From a virus, in the IMG/VR virus record IMGVR_UViG_3300047470_000054, positions 1-25,674 of that record: 25,674 nt of DNA. The stretch is one strand, 5' to 3'. Of the stretch, positions 13,159 to 21,047 are shown one piece after another. Position 1 is the first letter of the stretch. Each line of letters begins with the position of its first letter. The translations under genes and the position numbers were made by a program. Under the pieces are notes generated by a model, which searched no databases, had not been told where the DNA came from, and worked only from the letters and a program-made list of their open reading frames with translations.

Positions 13159-13659
13159 TTGGAACACGATAGCAAGGGTTGGACGGGCCGCGAGGCTCGT
13201 TCAACTCCCTATCCGTCGGTCACCGAGCTGATCGACAAGTACCTTCCGCGCAAGACCCAGAACGAGGTCTACGCGATGTCTCGGGTCTACGAGGCCCGGA
13301 TCACCGACCTGATGCGGACCATCCACGACTATCACCTCCGCTGCGAGGCGATGGGCAAGCACATGGATGGCATGGAGAAGGAGTTCTACAGCCGGGTCGC
13401 ATGGCCGGTCAGCCATGGCACCTTCGAAAGCGCTGCCGAACGCTCTCCCTATGAGATGACGCAGACGTACCAAGTCACATGGCGTCCAGATACGTTCAAG
13501 TGTCGGTACGTCATGAGGGACGGCGACCTGATCAACCAGCAGGATCATCCTCACCTCTTCGAGATGGTCTGCCGGCAGTTCGAGGAACACATCACCCGAA
13601 CGCTGATCCCGAAGCTTCGGCAAGAGTTCGCCAAGCTCTACCCGTTGAGCCGCCGATGA
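13159..13659 (+). CDS. Hypothetical protein, 166 aa
   Basis: TTG 13159 directly abuts the previous stop; no ATG start lies nearby before the protein-like sequence begins. Largely helical and charged, with His/Met-rich stretch CEAMGKHMDGMEKEFYSRVA and a C-terminal helix FEEHITRTLIPKLRQEFAKL. No catalytic motif or family recognised. It lies between replication genes, so a DNA-metabolism link is possible but unproven. Its stop overlaps the next ATG. Confidence 0.65.
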   Translation: MEHDSKGWTGREARSTPYPSVTELIDKYLPRKTQNEVYAMSRVYEARITDLMRTIHDYHLRCEAMGKHMDGMEKEFYSRVAWPVSHGTFESAAERSPYEMTQTYQVTWRPDTFKCRYVMRDGDLINQQDHPHLFEMVCRQFEEHITRTLIPKLRQEFAKLYPLSRR

Positions 13660-13805
13660 AGGCGATCCTCAGGGGCATCATCGGAACCTGGGCGCTGATC
13701 TTAGCCATCGTCGCCTTCGTCGCTCTAGGCAACTACAGCGGCCTCGCGGCATTCGTCGTCGGGATCACGCTCGTCGGTGCCGCCGTAGGTATGGCAACCG
13801 AATGA
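13656..13805 (+). CDS. Two-span membrane protein, 49 aa
   Basis: ATG 13656 overlaps the previous TGA. Basic N-terminus (MKAILRG) then two hydrophobic spans (TWALILAIVAFVALG and LAAFVVGITLVGAAVG). Predicted helical hairpin with short ends. Unknown function; overlaps the next gene by ATGA at 13802-13805. Confidence 0.55.
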   Translation: MKAILRGIIGTWALILAIVAFVALGNYSGLAAFVVGITLVGAAVGMATE

Positions 13806-13945
13806 CCGACGTCGAGACCTACCGGCAGGAGGCAACCCGCGCCTTCCTCGAACGGTGGGAACGGATGAGCCCTCAAGAGCGGGCCGCATACATCCGTCTC
13901 ACCTCCCAACTCCAACAGTTCCAGAACAACCCACCGCAAGGATGA
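13802..13945 (+). CDS. Hypothetical protein, 47 aa
   Basis: ATG 13802 in a 4-nt overlap. A helical, charged, soluble protein (YRQEATRAFLERWERMSPQE) with a Gln/Asn-rich end. The stop is directly followed by the primase-helicase ATG at 13946, so it probably couples translation of that gene. Confidence 0.55.
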   Translation: MTDVETYRQEATRAFLERWERMSPQERAAYIRLTSQLQQFQNNPPQG

Positions 13946-15589
13946 ATGCACGAAACCGACAGTGAGTTTCTGCGCAAGGAGCCGTGCCCAAAGTGCGGTT
14001 CCCGCGACAATCTCGCCCGGTACACGGACGGCCACGCCTACTGCTTTGGCTGCCGTCACCACGAACCCGGAGACAGCAATTTGACAGACCAGACCGAGGC
14101 TGCAGAGCCACGGACAAACGACTTCGTTCCTCTCGGGGAGCCCGCAGATTGGGCAAGCCGAGGCATCAATCTCGAAAGCGCGCAGAAGTGGGGCTTCACC
14201 CGTTCGACCCTGAATGGTGATCCCGTCCGCTTGTTCAACTACCGAAACAGCGCGCAGCAACTGGTCTGGCAGAAGATCAGGTTCGCCGGCAAGGACTTCA
14301 GGTCCAAGGGCCACAAGGACGATATGTGCCTCTACGGCCAGTGGCTGTGGCGGGACGGCGGCAAGCGTGTCGTCATCGTCGAAGGCGAGCTGGACGCGAT
14401 CTCGCTCAGCCAGATGCAGGGTCACAAGTGGCCTGTCGTCTCGATCCCCAACGGTTGCGACGGCGCGGCCAAGGCTCTCCGCAAGAACCTCCAATGGCTG
14501 GAGCAGTTCGAGGAGATCGTCCTCATGTTCGACGGTGACGATCCCGGCCAGAAGGCAGTCGACGAATGCAAGCTGATCCCGTTCACACCGGGCAAGCTGA
14601 AGATCGCCTCGCTGCCCCTCAAGGACGCCAACGAGATGCTCATGGCGGGCCGCATCAAGGAGACCATCGACGCCATCTGGGGTGCCAAGGTCTACCGCCC
14701 TGACGGTCTCGTCGGGGTGTCGGACATCATGGGCGAGCTGCTCAAGCCGGTCACCTTCGGGCTGCCCTGGTGCTTCGAGGAGCTGACCAAGCTCACCTAC
14801 GGTCGGCGCGACGGCGAGGTCTATGGCTTCGGCGCAGGCACCGGCATCGGCAAGACGGACTTCCTGATGCAGCAGATCGCGTTCGACGTGGTCGAGCTGA
14901 AGCAGACGGTCGGGGCAATCTTCCTCGAACAGAAGCCTGTCGAGACCGCTAAGCGCGTGGCCGGCAAGATCGCTGGCAGGATGTTCCACGTTCCCGATGG
15001 GGGCTGGACAGCCGACGAGCTGACGCGGGCAGCCCAAGAGTTGGACGGGAAGGTCTTCTTCTACGACAACTTCGGGCAGACCGATTGGGAGCTGGTCAAG
15101 GGGCACATCCGCTACATGGTGGTGAGCCTCGGCATCAAGCTGATCTACCTCGACCACCTGACGGCCCTCGGTGAAGACGCCGAAGAGCTGGGCCTGATCA
15201 TGAAGGAAATGGCCGGCCTCGCAAACGAGCTGGGCTGCATCATCCACTTCGTCAGCCACCTCGCGACACCCGATGGGAAACCTCACGAGGAAGGCGGGCG
15301 CGTCATGATCCGTCACTTCAGGGGCTCCCGAGCGATCGGCTTCTGGTCCTTCTTCATGTTCGGCATGGAGCGCGACCAGCAGAACGAAGACCCCATCATC
15401 GCCACGACGACGATCTTCCGCATCCTCAAGGATCGGTACACGGGTCGCTCGACCGGCAAGACCATCAACCTCGGGTTCCATTCGGAGACCGGACGCCTGT
15501 TCGTCCGCGACGATGACCCGTTCAAGGACAAGGACGCTGAAACGCATGGCTTCTCGAACGAAGCAGCCGACGACGAAACGCCGTTCTAA
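13946..15589 (+). CDS. Bifunctional DNA primase-helicase (T7 gp4-like)
   Basis: 547 aa (T7 566). N-terminal zinc ribbon with Cys14, Cys17, Cys33, Cys36 (CPKCGSRDNLARYTDGHAYC plus FGC). TOPRIM primase motifs: VIVEGELDAI with Glu146, and FDGDDPG with Asp196/Asp198. RecA-like helicase: Walker A GAGTGIGKT at 296-304, a Walker B region LIYLDHLTAL, and a HFRGSRAIGFWSFFMFGMER segment. It unwinds DNA 5'-3' at the fork and makes primers; the acidic C-terminal tail (EAADDETPF) ends in Phe like T7, for polymerase contact. Confidence 0.95.
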   Translation: MHETDSEFLRKEPCPKCGSRDNLARYTDGHAYCFGCRHHEPGDSNLTDQTEAAEPRTNDFVPLGEPADWASRGINLESAQKWGFTRSTLNGDPVRLFNYRNSAQQLVWQKIRFAGKDFRSKGHKDDMCLYGQWLWRDGGKRVVIVEGELDAISLSQMQGHKWPVVSIPNGCDGAAKALRKNLQWLEQFEEIVLMFDGDDPGQKAVDECKLIPFTPGKLKIASLPLKDANEMLMAGRIKETIDAIWGAKVYRPDGLVGVSDIMGELLKPVTFGLPWCFEELTKLTYGRRDGEVYGFGAGTGIGKTDFLMQQIAFDVVELKQTVGAIFLEQKPVETAKRVAGKIAGRMFHVPDGGWTADELTRAAQELDGKVFFYDNFGQTDWELVKGHIRYMVVSLGIKLIYLDHLTALGEDAEELGLIMKEMAGLANELGCIIHFVSHLATPDGKPHEEGGRVMIRHFRGSRAIGFWSFFMFGMERDQQNEDPIIATTTIFRILKDRYTGRSTGKTINLGFHSETGRLFVRDDDPFKDKDAETHGFSNEAADDETPF

Positions 15590-15806
15590 CCTCGGCTTCT
15601 GGGTGGCCTTCGGGTTCATCCTTTGGGCCGCACTGCTTCCAGCCCCAGCGCCGGCAGCAGAGAAAGCACCAGCCCGCCAGCCCGGTAACGAATGCCGGGT
15701 CGACGTGAACCCGATGGGCACCAAGGAGGTGTTCCTGCTGCCCTGCTCCAAGGTCGAACCAAGCGCCTACCCGATGGTGTGGTTCTGGGAGGGCCAGGAA
15801 GTCTGA
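15546..15806 (+). CDS. Secreted or membrane-anchored small protein, 86 aa
   Basis: ATG 15546 lies inside the end of the helicase gene (44-nt overlap). A basic start (ASRTKQPTTKRRS) leads into a hydrophobic span GFWVAFGFILWAALLPAPAP and an Ala-x-Ala-like signal peptidase site near APAAE. The exported part has two Cys (ECRVDVN and LLPC) that could form a disulfide in the periplasm. An exported phage early protein could act in superinfection exclusion or the envelope; no family known. Confidence 0.6.
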   Translation: MASRTKQPTTKRRSNLGFWVAFGFILWAALLPAPAPAAEKAPARQPGNECRVDVNPMGTKEVFLLPCSKVEPSAYPMVWFWEGQEV

Positions 15807-16000
15807 CCTTCGACCATACCAACGAGAACATCCCCTCAGCGCTGATCATTCGGCGCGAGGGTTCCCGCCTAATCCTCCAAGGCAGAACTGCCACCATCGT
15901 CCTGTTCGCGGAAGCGTGGAGGGACGTGGTCGGAGCAATTCAAGAGGTAATGAATGGAATACCAGATCATCCACAACCTGACGCAGCTCCTCCTCGCTGA
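15803..16000 (+). CDS. Hypothetical protein, 65 aa, apparent CTG start
   Basis: The frame 15803-16000 encodes convincing protein (TFDHTNENIPSALIIRREGS then LILQGRTATIVLFAEAWRDV), but has no ATG, GTG or TTG before it. A CTG at 15803-15805 overlaps the previous TGA exactly as the NTGA junctions elsewhere do, with AGGAAG immediately upstream. I therefore propose a CTG start. Fold looks beta-beta-alpha; function unknown. The end overlaps the next gene by 47 nt. Confidence 0.5.
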   Translation: MTFDHTNENIPSALIIRREGSRLILQGRTATIVLFAEAWRDVVGAIQEVMNGIPDHPQPDAAPPR

Positions 16001-16193
16001 GAAGGAAGAGAAGCGCCAACTCTACAACCGCTACAAGCAACTGGAGCGGCACAAGGACGACCTCGCCGGCATGGTCATGATGGCCCAGGCCGACAAGCAG
16101 AGCGTCAAGGTCCTGACCGAAGAGAACGCCAACCTCGACAAGATGGTGGCCAAGCTCCTCGACGAGAACATGGCGCTGCGTCTCACCACCTGA
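15954..16193 (+). CDS. Coiled-coil protein, 79 aa
   Basis: ATG 15954 with AGAGG upstream. Nearly the whole protein is a heptad-like coiled coil (LTQLLLAEKEEKRQLYNRYK ... TEENANLDKMVAKLLDENMA). Likely an oligomeric accessory protein. Its stop overlaps the DNA polymerase start (TGATG at 16191-16195), so it is co-translated with the polymerase; an interaction is possible but not shown. Confidence 0.7.
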   Translation: MEYQIIHNLTQLLLAEKEEKRQLYNRYKQLERHKDDLAGMVMMAQADKQSVKVLTEENANLDKMVAKLLDENMALRLTT

Positions 16194-18214
16194 TGAGTTC
16201 GACCACCCTCGTCTTCGACATCGAGACGAACGGACTGATCCCAGAGATGACCACGATCCATTCGCTGGTCATCAAGAACGCCGACACCGGCCAAGTCTGG
16301 TCCTGCTGCAAGGAATACGTCGGGGACACCGGCAACTCCATCGCCTTCGGGCTGGGGCTCCTGCAGGACGCAGACGTCATCGTCGGCCACAACATCCAAG
16401 ACTTCGACATCCCGGCCATCCAGAAGCTCTACCCGACCTTCAAGCCGAAGGGAAAGGTCAGAGACACCATCATCATGTCCCGCCTCATGTACGCGGACAT
16501 GAAGGACGCCGACTTCCGGCAAGAGAAGCGCCTCGGCATGGGGCGTTGGATCAAGAAGCACCTGTTCGCTCGGCACTCGCTGGAAAGCTGGGGCCAGCGC
16601 ATGGGCATCTGGAAGGGTGACTACGGCGAGATCAAGAAGGCCGAGGCAAAGGCCAAGGGTCTCACCGGCCAGGAAGCAGTCGACTACGTCTGGGGCCACT
16701 GGTCCAAAGACATGCAGGACTACTGCGAGCAGGACGTCGAGGTCACCGACAGGCTCTGGCAAAAGCTGATCAAGAAGGGGTTCTCGGAAGAGAGCATCCA
16801 GCTCGAACATGACGTGCGCCGTATCGTGGCCCGTCAGGAGGCCTATGGGTTCGCCCTCGATCTCCGCAAGGTGCAGGACCTTCACGGCACCCTGGCTCAG
16901 CGCAAGGCTGATCTGGAGAAGGCACTGCAGGCCGAGTTCAAGCCTTGGTTCCGCAACCTCGGCCCGAAGACGCCAACCATCGACCGATCCGTCCAACAGA
17001 AGCATCTCAAGCCGGTTGGCTATGAGACGAACAAGAAGGGCGAGTTCAAGCTCGACAAGGAAGGCAACCGCAAGCCGATCTATCCGAAGATCCATTATTC
17101 GACGGATGCGCCTTACACCGACGTCAAGCTGGTGCCCTTCAATCCGGGTTCGCGGCAGGACGTCGCTGATCGGATGCGCAAGCTGTTCGGTTGGAGGCCC
17201 ACGGAGTTCACCTCCGATGGTCACCCGAAGGTCGACGACGAGACGCTCAAGGGTCTCACCTATCCGTCAGCCAAGGTCCTCTGCGAGTACTTCGTCGTTC
17301 AGAAGCGCATCGGCCAAGTCGCGGAAGGCAAAGAGGCCTGGCTGCGGCATGTGGTCAACGGTCGGGTCCACGGCAAGGTAGCCACCAACGGCGCGGTCAC
17401 GGGTCGCATGACCCACTCCAAGCCGAACATGGCCCAGGTCCCCGGCATCTACGACAAGAAGACCGGCGAGAAGTTGCCATACGGCTTCGAGTGTCGGGAA
17501 TGCTGGACGGTTGGCAAAGGCAAGAAGCTCGTTGGCTGCGACGCGGATGCGTTGGAGCTGCGTGATCTGGCCGGCTACATGGCTGCCTACGACGGCGGCG
17601 CGTACATCAAGACCGTCCTCGAAGGCAACAAGGCCAACGGCACCGACATGCACACCATCAACGCGAAAGCGCTGGGGTGCAGCAGAGACGTCGCCAAGGT
17701 CTGGTTCTACGCCTTCATCTACGGATCGGGCGACGAGAACCTGGGCAACATCCTCGGGATCACCTCGTCCAAGGCCAAGGCTATCGCAGCCGGCAAGCTG
17801 TCACGTCAGAAGTTCCTCGCGGCGCTTCCGGCTCTCGGCAAGCTGTCGGAGGCAGTCCAGCGCAAGGCCAAGACCCAAGGCTGGATCAAAGGGCTCGACG
17901 GTCGCATCCTCATGGTGCGCTCGGCACACGCTTCACTGAACACGCTCCTGCAGTCCGCTGGTGCCATCCAGATGAAGCGCGCTCTGGTGATCCTCGACAA
18001 CAACCTTCAGGCGCTCGGGCTGGTCCCAGGCGTCCATTACGAGTTCGTCGTGAATGTCCATGACGAGTGGCAGATCGAGGTCGATGAAGACAAAGCAGAG
18101 CTGGTGGGGAAGGAAGCGCAAGACGCGATCCGACTTGCTGGCGAGTACTACAAGTTCCGCTGCCCACTCGCCGGTAATTCCGTCGTGGGAGCGAACTGGG
18201 CCGAGACACACTAA
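16193..18214 (+). CDS. DNA polymerase, family A, T7 gp5-like
   Basis: 673 aa (T7 704). N-terminal 3'-5' exonuclease: ExoI FDIETNG (Asp9, Glu11), ExoII GHNIQDFDIP, ExoIII YCEQDVEVT. Polymerase: motif A GCDADALELRDLAGY (Asp450), motif B RDVAKVWFYAFIYGSG (Lys502, Tyr506, Tyr510), motif C NVHDEWQIEV (His623, Asp624, Glu625). It replicates the phage genome with proofreading. The motif B second Tyr is retained; T7 Tyr526 corresponds to Tyr506. Host thioredoxin use cannot be judged from sequence alone. Confidence 0.96.
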   Translation: MSSTTLVFDIETNGLIPEMTTIHSLVIKNADTGQVWSCCKEYVGDTGNSIAFGLGLLQDADVIVGHNIQDFDIPAIQKLYPTFKPKGKVRDTIIMSRLMYADMKDADFRQEKRLGMGRWIKKHLFARHSLESWGQRMGIWKGDYGEIKKAEAKAKGLTGQEAVDYVWGHWSKDMQDYCEQDVEVTDRLWQKLIKKGFSEESIQLEHDVRRIVARQEAYGFALDLRKVQDLHGTLAQRKADLEKALQAEFKPWFRNLGPKTPTIDRSVQQKHLKPVGYETNKKGEFKLDKEGNRKPIYPKIHYSTDAPYTDVKLVPFNPGSRQDVADRMRKLFGWRPTEFTSDGHPKVDDETLKGLTYPSAKVLCEYFVVQKRIGQVAEGKEAWLRHVVNGRVHGKVATNGAVTGRMTHSKPNMAQVPGIYDKKTGEKLPYGFECRECWTVGKGKKLVGCDADALELRDLAGYMAAYDGGAYIKTVLEGNKANGTDMHTINAKALGCSRDVAKVWFYAFIYGSGDENLGNILGITSSKAKAIAAGKLSRQKFLAALPALGKLSEAVQRKAKTQGWIKGLDGRILMVRSAHASLNTLLQSAGAIQMKRALVILDNNLQALGLVPGVHYEFVVNVHDEWQIEVDEDKAELVGKEAQDAIRLAGEYYKFRCPLAGNSVVGANWAETH

Positions 18215-18248
18215 GGCCCCTCAGAACGCACCGGGTTTCGTCTACATC

Positions 18249-18551
18249 ATGGCGAACCCGGCGTGGCCTGGGCGAAGCAAGGCTGGCTTCGCGAAGGACC
18301 TTAAGAACCGCATCCGTCAGGCCAACACCAACGACCCTGACCGTGCCTACTACTTCCATGAAACGAGGAGATTTGATGATCGGAAACAAGCTGAAGCAGT
18401 TCTTCACGAGCTGCTGGCTGGCTATCGCATCGCCGGCACCGAGTGGTTCGAGCTACATCCAGACGATGCAGCCGGTATGCTACGGGGGCTCCATCGCCGG
18501 GTTGCTGCAGAAGGCAGACCGAGAGGCGATGCAGGAAGTCCTGACGAATAA
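18249..18551 (+). CDS. GIY-YIG nuclease-like ORF, start uncertain
   Basis: The frame reads GFVYIMANPAWPGRSKAGFA with KNRIRQAN, then AEAVLHELLAGYRIAGTEWF, the pattern of the T5orf172/MUG113 branch of GIY-YIG nucleases (VYI = GIY, K-x-G-F = YIG, Arg helix, His/Glu helix). The VYI strand (18240-18248) lies upstream of the first usable ATG (18249), and no standard start exists between it and the polymerase stop; the next in-frame ATG upstream is at 18084 inside polymerase. The last ~20 residues look out of frame. It may be a degraded or frameshifted homing-type nuclease. Confidence 0.5.
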   Translation: MANPAWPGRSKAGFAKDLKNRIRQANTNDPDRAYYFHETRRFDDRKQAEAVLHELLAGYRIAGTEWFELHPDDAAGMLRGLHRRVAAEGRPRGDAGSPDE

Positions 18552-18576
18552 ATACGGCATCAGGGAAATCGACTGA
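18376..18576 (+). CDS. Hypothetical protein, 66 aa, overlapping the GIY-YIG frame
   Basis: ATG 18376 is preceded by a perfect AGGAG at 5-nt spacing, and its stop forms a TGATG junction with the next gene. The C-terminal half (LQKADREAMQEVLTNKYGIR) is strongly protein-like; the N-terminal half overlaps the GIY-YIG frame in +1 and is less so. Either a true overlapping gene, or the true C-terminus of the GIY-YIG protein reached by a +1 shift. Confidence 0.5.
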   Translation: MIGNKLKQFFTSCWLAIASPAPSGSSYIQTMQPVCYGGSIAGLLQKADREAMQEVLTNKYGIREID

Positions 18577-18794
18577 TGCGGTTCGTCATCAAGATCGCCC
18601 CGACCGGCGAGTATGTGGCCGGCGAGAGCTGGTGGAACAAGCGCCCGGTCACTGACATCCACGAGGCCAAGCTCTACCACCGCAAGGGGCAGGCTCAGGC
18701 CATCGTCAACCAATGGTCCGAGCGCGGCTATCACAAGTGGACCCACGGACAGCTCGTCGTGGTGCCCGTCACAATCACTGAGGAGAACAATTGA
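18576..18794 (+). CDS. Hypothetical protein, 72 aa
   Basis: ATG 18576 shares a base with the previous stop. A small soluble protein with beta-rich start (RFVIKIAPTGEYVAGESWWN), a helix (GQAQAIVNQWSERGYHKW) and a strand at the end (QLVVVPVTIT). No family recognised; its end supplies the AGGAGAAC ribosome site of the exonuclease. Confidence 0.65.
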   Translation: MRFVIKIAPTGEYVAGESWWNKRPVTDIHEAKLYHRKGQAQAIVNQWSERGYHKWTHGQLVVVPVTITEENN

Positions 18795-19597
18795 GAACAC
18801 TGCTGATCGACGGGGACATCCTCGTCGTTTCAACTGGAGCTGCCCTTGAGGTCGAGACCGACTGGGGCGACGATGAGTGGACCCTGACGTGCGACGTCGG
18901 GGAAGTTAAGGACACCATCCTCCAAACCGTCCGCCGCCTCGAACGGGACCTCGACGCCGACGCTTCGGTGATCACCCTGTCGAAGGGCACCACCTTCCGC
19001 CACGAACTCTACCACGGCTACAAGAAGGGACGCTCCCGCAAGCCCGTTGGAACCAATGAGGTCAAGCGCTGGCTCATCGAAGAGCATGGCGCGAAATACA
19101 AGCCAGGGATCGAGGCCGACGATGTCATGGGCATCCTCGCGACCAACCCTCGGCTGATCAAAGGCGAGAAGATCATCGTGTCCCAGGACAAGGACATGCT
19201 GACGATCCCCGGCCTGATCTACCGCAATGGTGAGGTCATTACGGTGACGCCTGAAGAGGCCGAGCTGAACTGGCTCACGCAGACCCTGACGGGTGACACC
19301 ACGGACGGTTATCCGGGTTGCCCTGGCATGGGTCCGGTGACGGCCAAGGACGCTCTCGTAAGGCGCATCGGGCTGGAAAGCTACGAACACACCATCGAGC
19401 GCGGCAAGCGCAAGGGTGAGACCGAGACCCGCTGGAAAGAGATCGCCGTCCCCACGCTTTGGGATGTCGTCCTCCACCAGTTCGCTCGTGCCGGCCTGAC
19501 CGCTGACGACGCACTCCTGCAGGCTCGTCTGGCCCGCATCCTCCACAACGACGACTACGACCACGCAAAGAAGGAACCGATCCTCTGGACACCGTGA
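18791..19597 (+). CDS. 5'-3' exonuclease / flap nuclease (T7 gp6-like)
   Basis: 268 aa from TTG 18791, which overlaps the previous TGA and has AGGAGAAC directly upstream. PIN/FEN-type motifs: LLIDGD (Asp7, Asp9), EADDV (Glu108, Asp110, Asp111), SQDKDM (Asp133, Asp135), LTGDTTDGYPG (Asp169, Asp172) followed by an H3TH DNA-binding motif GMGPVTAK. It removes RNA primers and degrades host DNA in T7. Length somewhat below T7 gp6 (300 aa). Confidence 0.92.
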   Translation: MRTLLIDGDILVVSTGAALEVETDWGDDEWTLTCDVGEVKDTILQTVRRLERDLDADASVITLSKGTTFRHELYHGYKKGRSRKPVGTNEVKRWLIEEHGAKYKPGIEADDVMGILATNPRLIKGEKIIVSQDKDMLTIPGLIYRNGEVITVTPEEAELNWLTQTLTGDTTDGYPGCPGMGPVTAKDALVRRIGLESYEHTIERGKRKGETETRWKEIAVPTLWDVVLHQFARAGLTADDALLQARLARILHNDDYDHAKKEPILWTP

Positions 19598-20076
19598 AAC
19601 CTACTCTCTACCTCGATCTCGACGGCGTTCTCGCCAACTTCGACCTCGGCGCTGGCGTCATCCTCGGCACCGACAACATCTACAAGTGGGAGTTCATCCA
19701 CGGCCCCGAGGCCTTCTGGGACCAGCTCAACGCTTACCCGAACTTCTTCGGCAGCCTTCCCCTGATGACCGACGCCAGAGAGCTTTGGGCTGGCGTCAGG
19801 GCAGCCAAGCCTGTCATCCTCACGGCGCTTCCGAAGGTTGACGCTGACGAGGTCGAGCGACAGAAGCGGGCCTGGGTCAAGCACCACCTCGGTGCGGACG
19901 TTCAGGTGATCTGCTGCCAGACCAAGGACAAGCCCCAGTTCTGCTCGCCGGGTGACGTGCTGGTCGATGACCGGGCCGTCAACAAGGAAGCCTGGGAGAA
20001 GCTGGGCGGTCACTACGTCGTCCACACCTACGCTGCCAAGTCCGTGCAGCTCCTCAAGGCCATCGGCATCGTCTGA
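19594..20076 (+). CDS. HAD-family phosphatase, 5'(3')-deoxyribonucleotidase-like
   Basis: 160 aa from GTG 19594 (GTGA overlap). HAD motif I is LYLDLDGVLANFD with nucleophile Asp8 and Asp10; a Thr in VILTAL is motif II; VLVDDRAVN carries the motif IV acids. This resembles the 5'-nucleotidase C type. It probably dephosphorylates nucleoside monophosphates to adjust the nucleotide pool, next to a dNMP kinase. A Cys-pair (ICCQ) is also present. Substrate not determined. Confidence 0.8.
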   Translation: MKPTLYLDLDGVLANFDLGAGVILGTDNIYKWEFIHGPEAFWDQLNAYPNFFGSLPLMTDARELWAGVRAAKPVILTALPKVDADEVERQKRAWVKHHLGADVQVICCQTKDKPQFCSPGDVLVDDRAVNKEAWEKLGGHYVVHTYAAKSVQLLKAIGIV

Positions 20077-20627
20077 TGGCTGACCGTCTGATCGCCTTGT
20101 CGGGGCCTGCGGGTTCCGGCAAGTCGGTAGCAGGATCACACCTCGCGGACACCCACGGGTTCACCGCAGTGAAGTTCGCCGGTCCCCTCAAGGACATGGT
20201 GCGGGCATTCTACCGGGCAGCCGGCTTGACCGACGAGGTCGAGATCGAGCGTCGGATCGAGGGGGACCTGAAAGAGGAACCCTGCCGCTACCTCAACGGC
20301 TGCACCCCGCGTCACGCAATGCAGACCCTTGGGACCGAGTGGGGCCGCATCTGCATGGGCCAGAACTTCTGGATCAACGCATGGGCTCGCAAGGTCGACA
20401 GCATCGCCGGCCCGGTGGTCACCGACGACTGCCGGTTCGACAATGAGGCCGAGACGGTTCGGGCCATCGGCGGTGACGTCGTCAGGCTCAAGCCAAAGGT
20501 TCACCGCAGGAAGACTTCGAGCCACGCCGCAGAGGCCGGCATCGGGGAAGATTGGGTGACACACACGGTCAAGAACGACGGAAGCATCGACGATCTACGT
20601 GACAAGCTCAGTGAAGTGGTCGGGTGA
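20076..20627 (+). CDS. Deoxynucleoside monophosphate kinase
   Basis: 183 aa from ATG 20076 (TGATG). The P-loop is GPAGSGKS at residues 10-17; RHAMQTLGTEWGR and VVTDDCRFDNEAE follow, the layout of phage dNMP kinases (T4 gp1-like). It phosphorylates dNMPs from host DNA breakdown for phage synthesis, a fit with the adjacent exonuclease and phosphatase. The stop overlaps the next GTG. Confidence 0.85.
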   Translation: MADRLIALSGPAGSGKSVAGSHLADTHGFTAVKFAGPLKDMVRAFYRAAGLTDEVEIERRIEGDLKEEPCRYLNGCTPRHAMQTLGTEWGRICMGQNFWINAWARKVDSIAGPVVTDDCRFDNEAETVRAIGGDVVRLKPKVHRRKTSSHAAEAGIGEDWVTHTVKNDGSIDDLRDKLSEVVG

Positions 20628-20857
20628 ATAAGGCCTCCACTAGCACTACGGAGGGGTTTCTCGCTCCTCCGGCAGTCACGCGGGAACTGCTGGCGTACCT
20701 GAGACAGGTATTTCCAGACAAGCTCCCCGACATTGATATTTCCGACCGTGAGCTTGGGGCTTTGATCGGACGCCAGCGAGTGATCACTCACATCGCTTCT
20801 ATGCTCCTCAACCAGGAAGAAGACCTCCTCGCAAATGTGCTCAAAGCCAAAGATTGA
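20624..20857 (+). CDS. Conserved-looking small phage protein, 77 aa
   Basis: GTG 20624 overlaps the kinase stop. The first ~14 codons coincide with the CTCCACTA motif, so the N-terminus may be less constrained than the rest. The body (RELLAYLRQVFPDKLPDIDI ... SDRELGALIGRQRVITHIAS) matches a small helical protein often found just ahead of head-tail genes in T7-like phages; its function is unknown. Confidence 0.7.
   Translation: MNKASTSTTEGFLAPPAVTRELLAYLRQVFPDKLPDIDISDRELGALIGRQRVITHIASMLLNQEEDLLANVLKAKD
20632..20656 (+). promoter_or_regulatory. GGCCTCCACTAG motif with 5-bp hairpin
   Basis: GGCCTCCACTAGCACTACG (20632-20650) is the close twin of the copy at 9626. CCTCC (20634-20638) can pair with GGAGG (20650-20654), followed by GGTTTC. 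It marks the boundary between DNA-metabolism and virion genes. Either a phage promoter or a weak terminator; the match with the hairpin-less copy at 9626 favours a promoter. Confidence 0.5.
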
Positions 20858-21044
20858 GAAGGCCGACCCAGTCGCTCCTCCTCCGCCCCCGGCCAATGAC
20901 AAGCCTCTGGCCCCTGTCTTGAACGAAACATCCCGCCTCGCCAATCAGGAAGGCGCGAACGCAAACGCTGCCCGACGTGGCCGCAAATCACTGACGATCC
21001 CGCTGGCCAGAACTGGCGGGTCCGGCATCAACATTCCGCAGTAA
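20835..21044 (+). CDS. T7 gp7.3-like tail/virion assembly protein
   Basis: 69 aa; ATG 20835 overlaps the previous gene. N-terminus MCSKPKIEKADPVAPPPPPA is Pro-rich. The C-terminus RRGRKSLTIPLARTGGSGIN resembles the end of T7 gp7.3 (KKSLSVARSSGGGINI). gp7.3 is a virion component needed for tail assembly or host adsorption. Position directly before the portal agrees. Confidence 0.78.
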   Translation: MCSKPKIEKADPVAPPPPPANDKPLAPVLNETSRLANQEGANANAARRGRKSLTIPLARTGGSGINIPQ

Positions 21045-21047
21045 CCC

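Noticed and set aside
13733-15751. 672-codon open frame on the minus strand
   Set aside because: It is antisense to the primase-helicase, whose motifs are unmistakable. Long antisense frames are expected in GC-rich coding DNA; the translation is low-complexity and has no recognisable domain.
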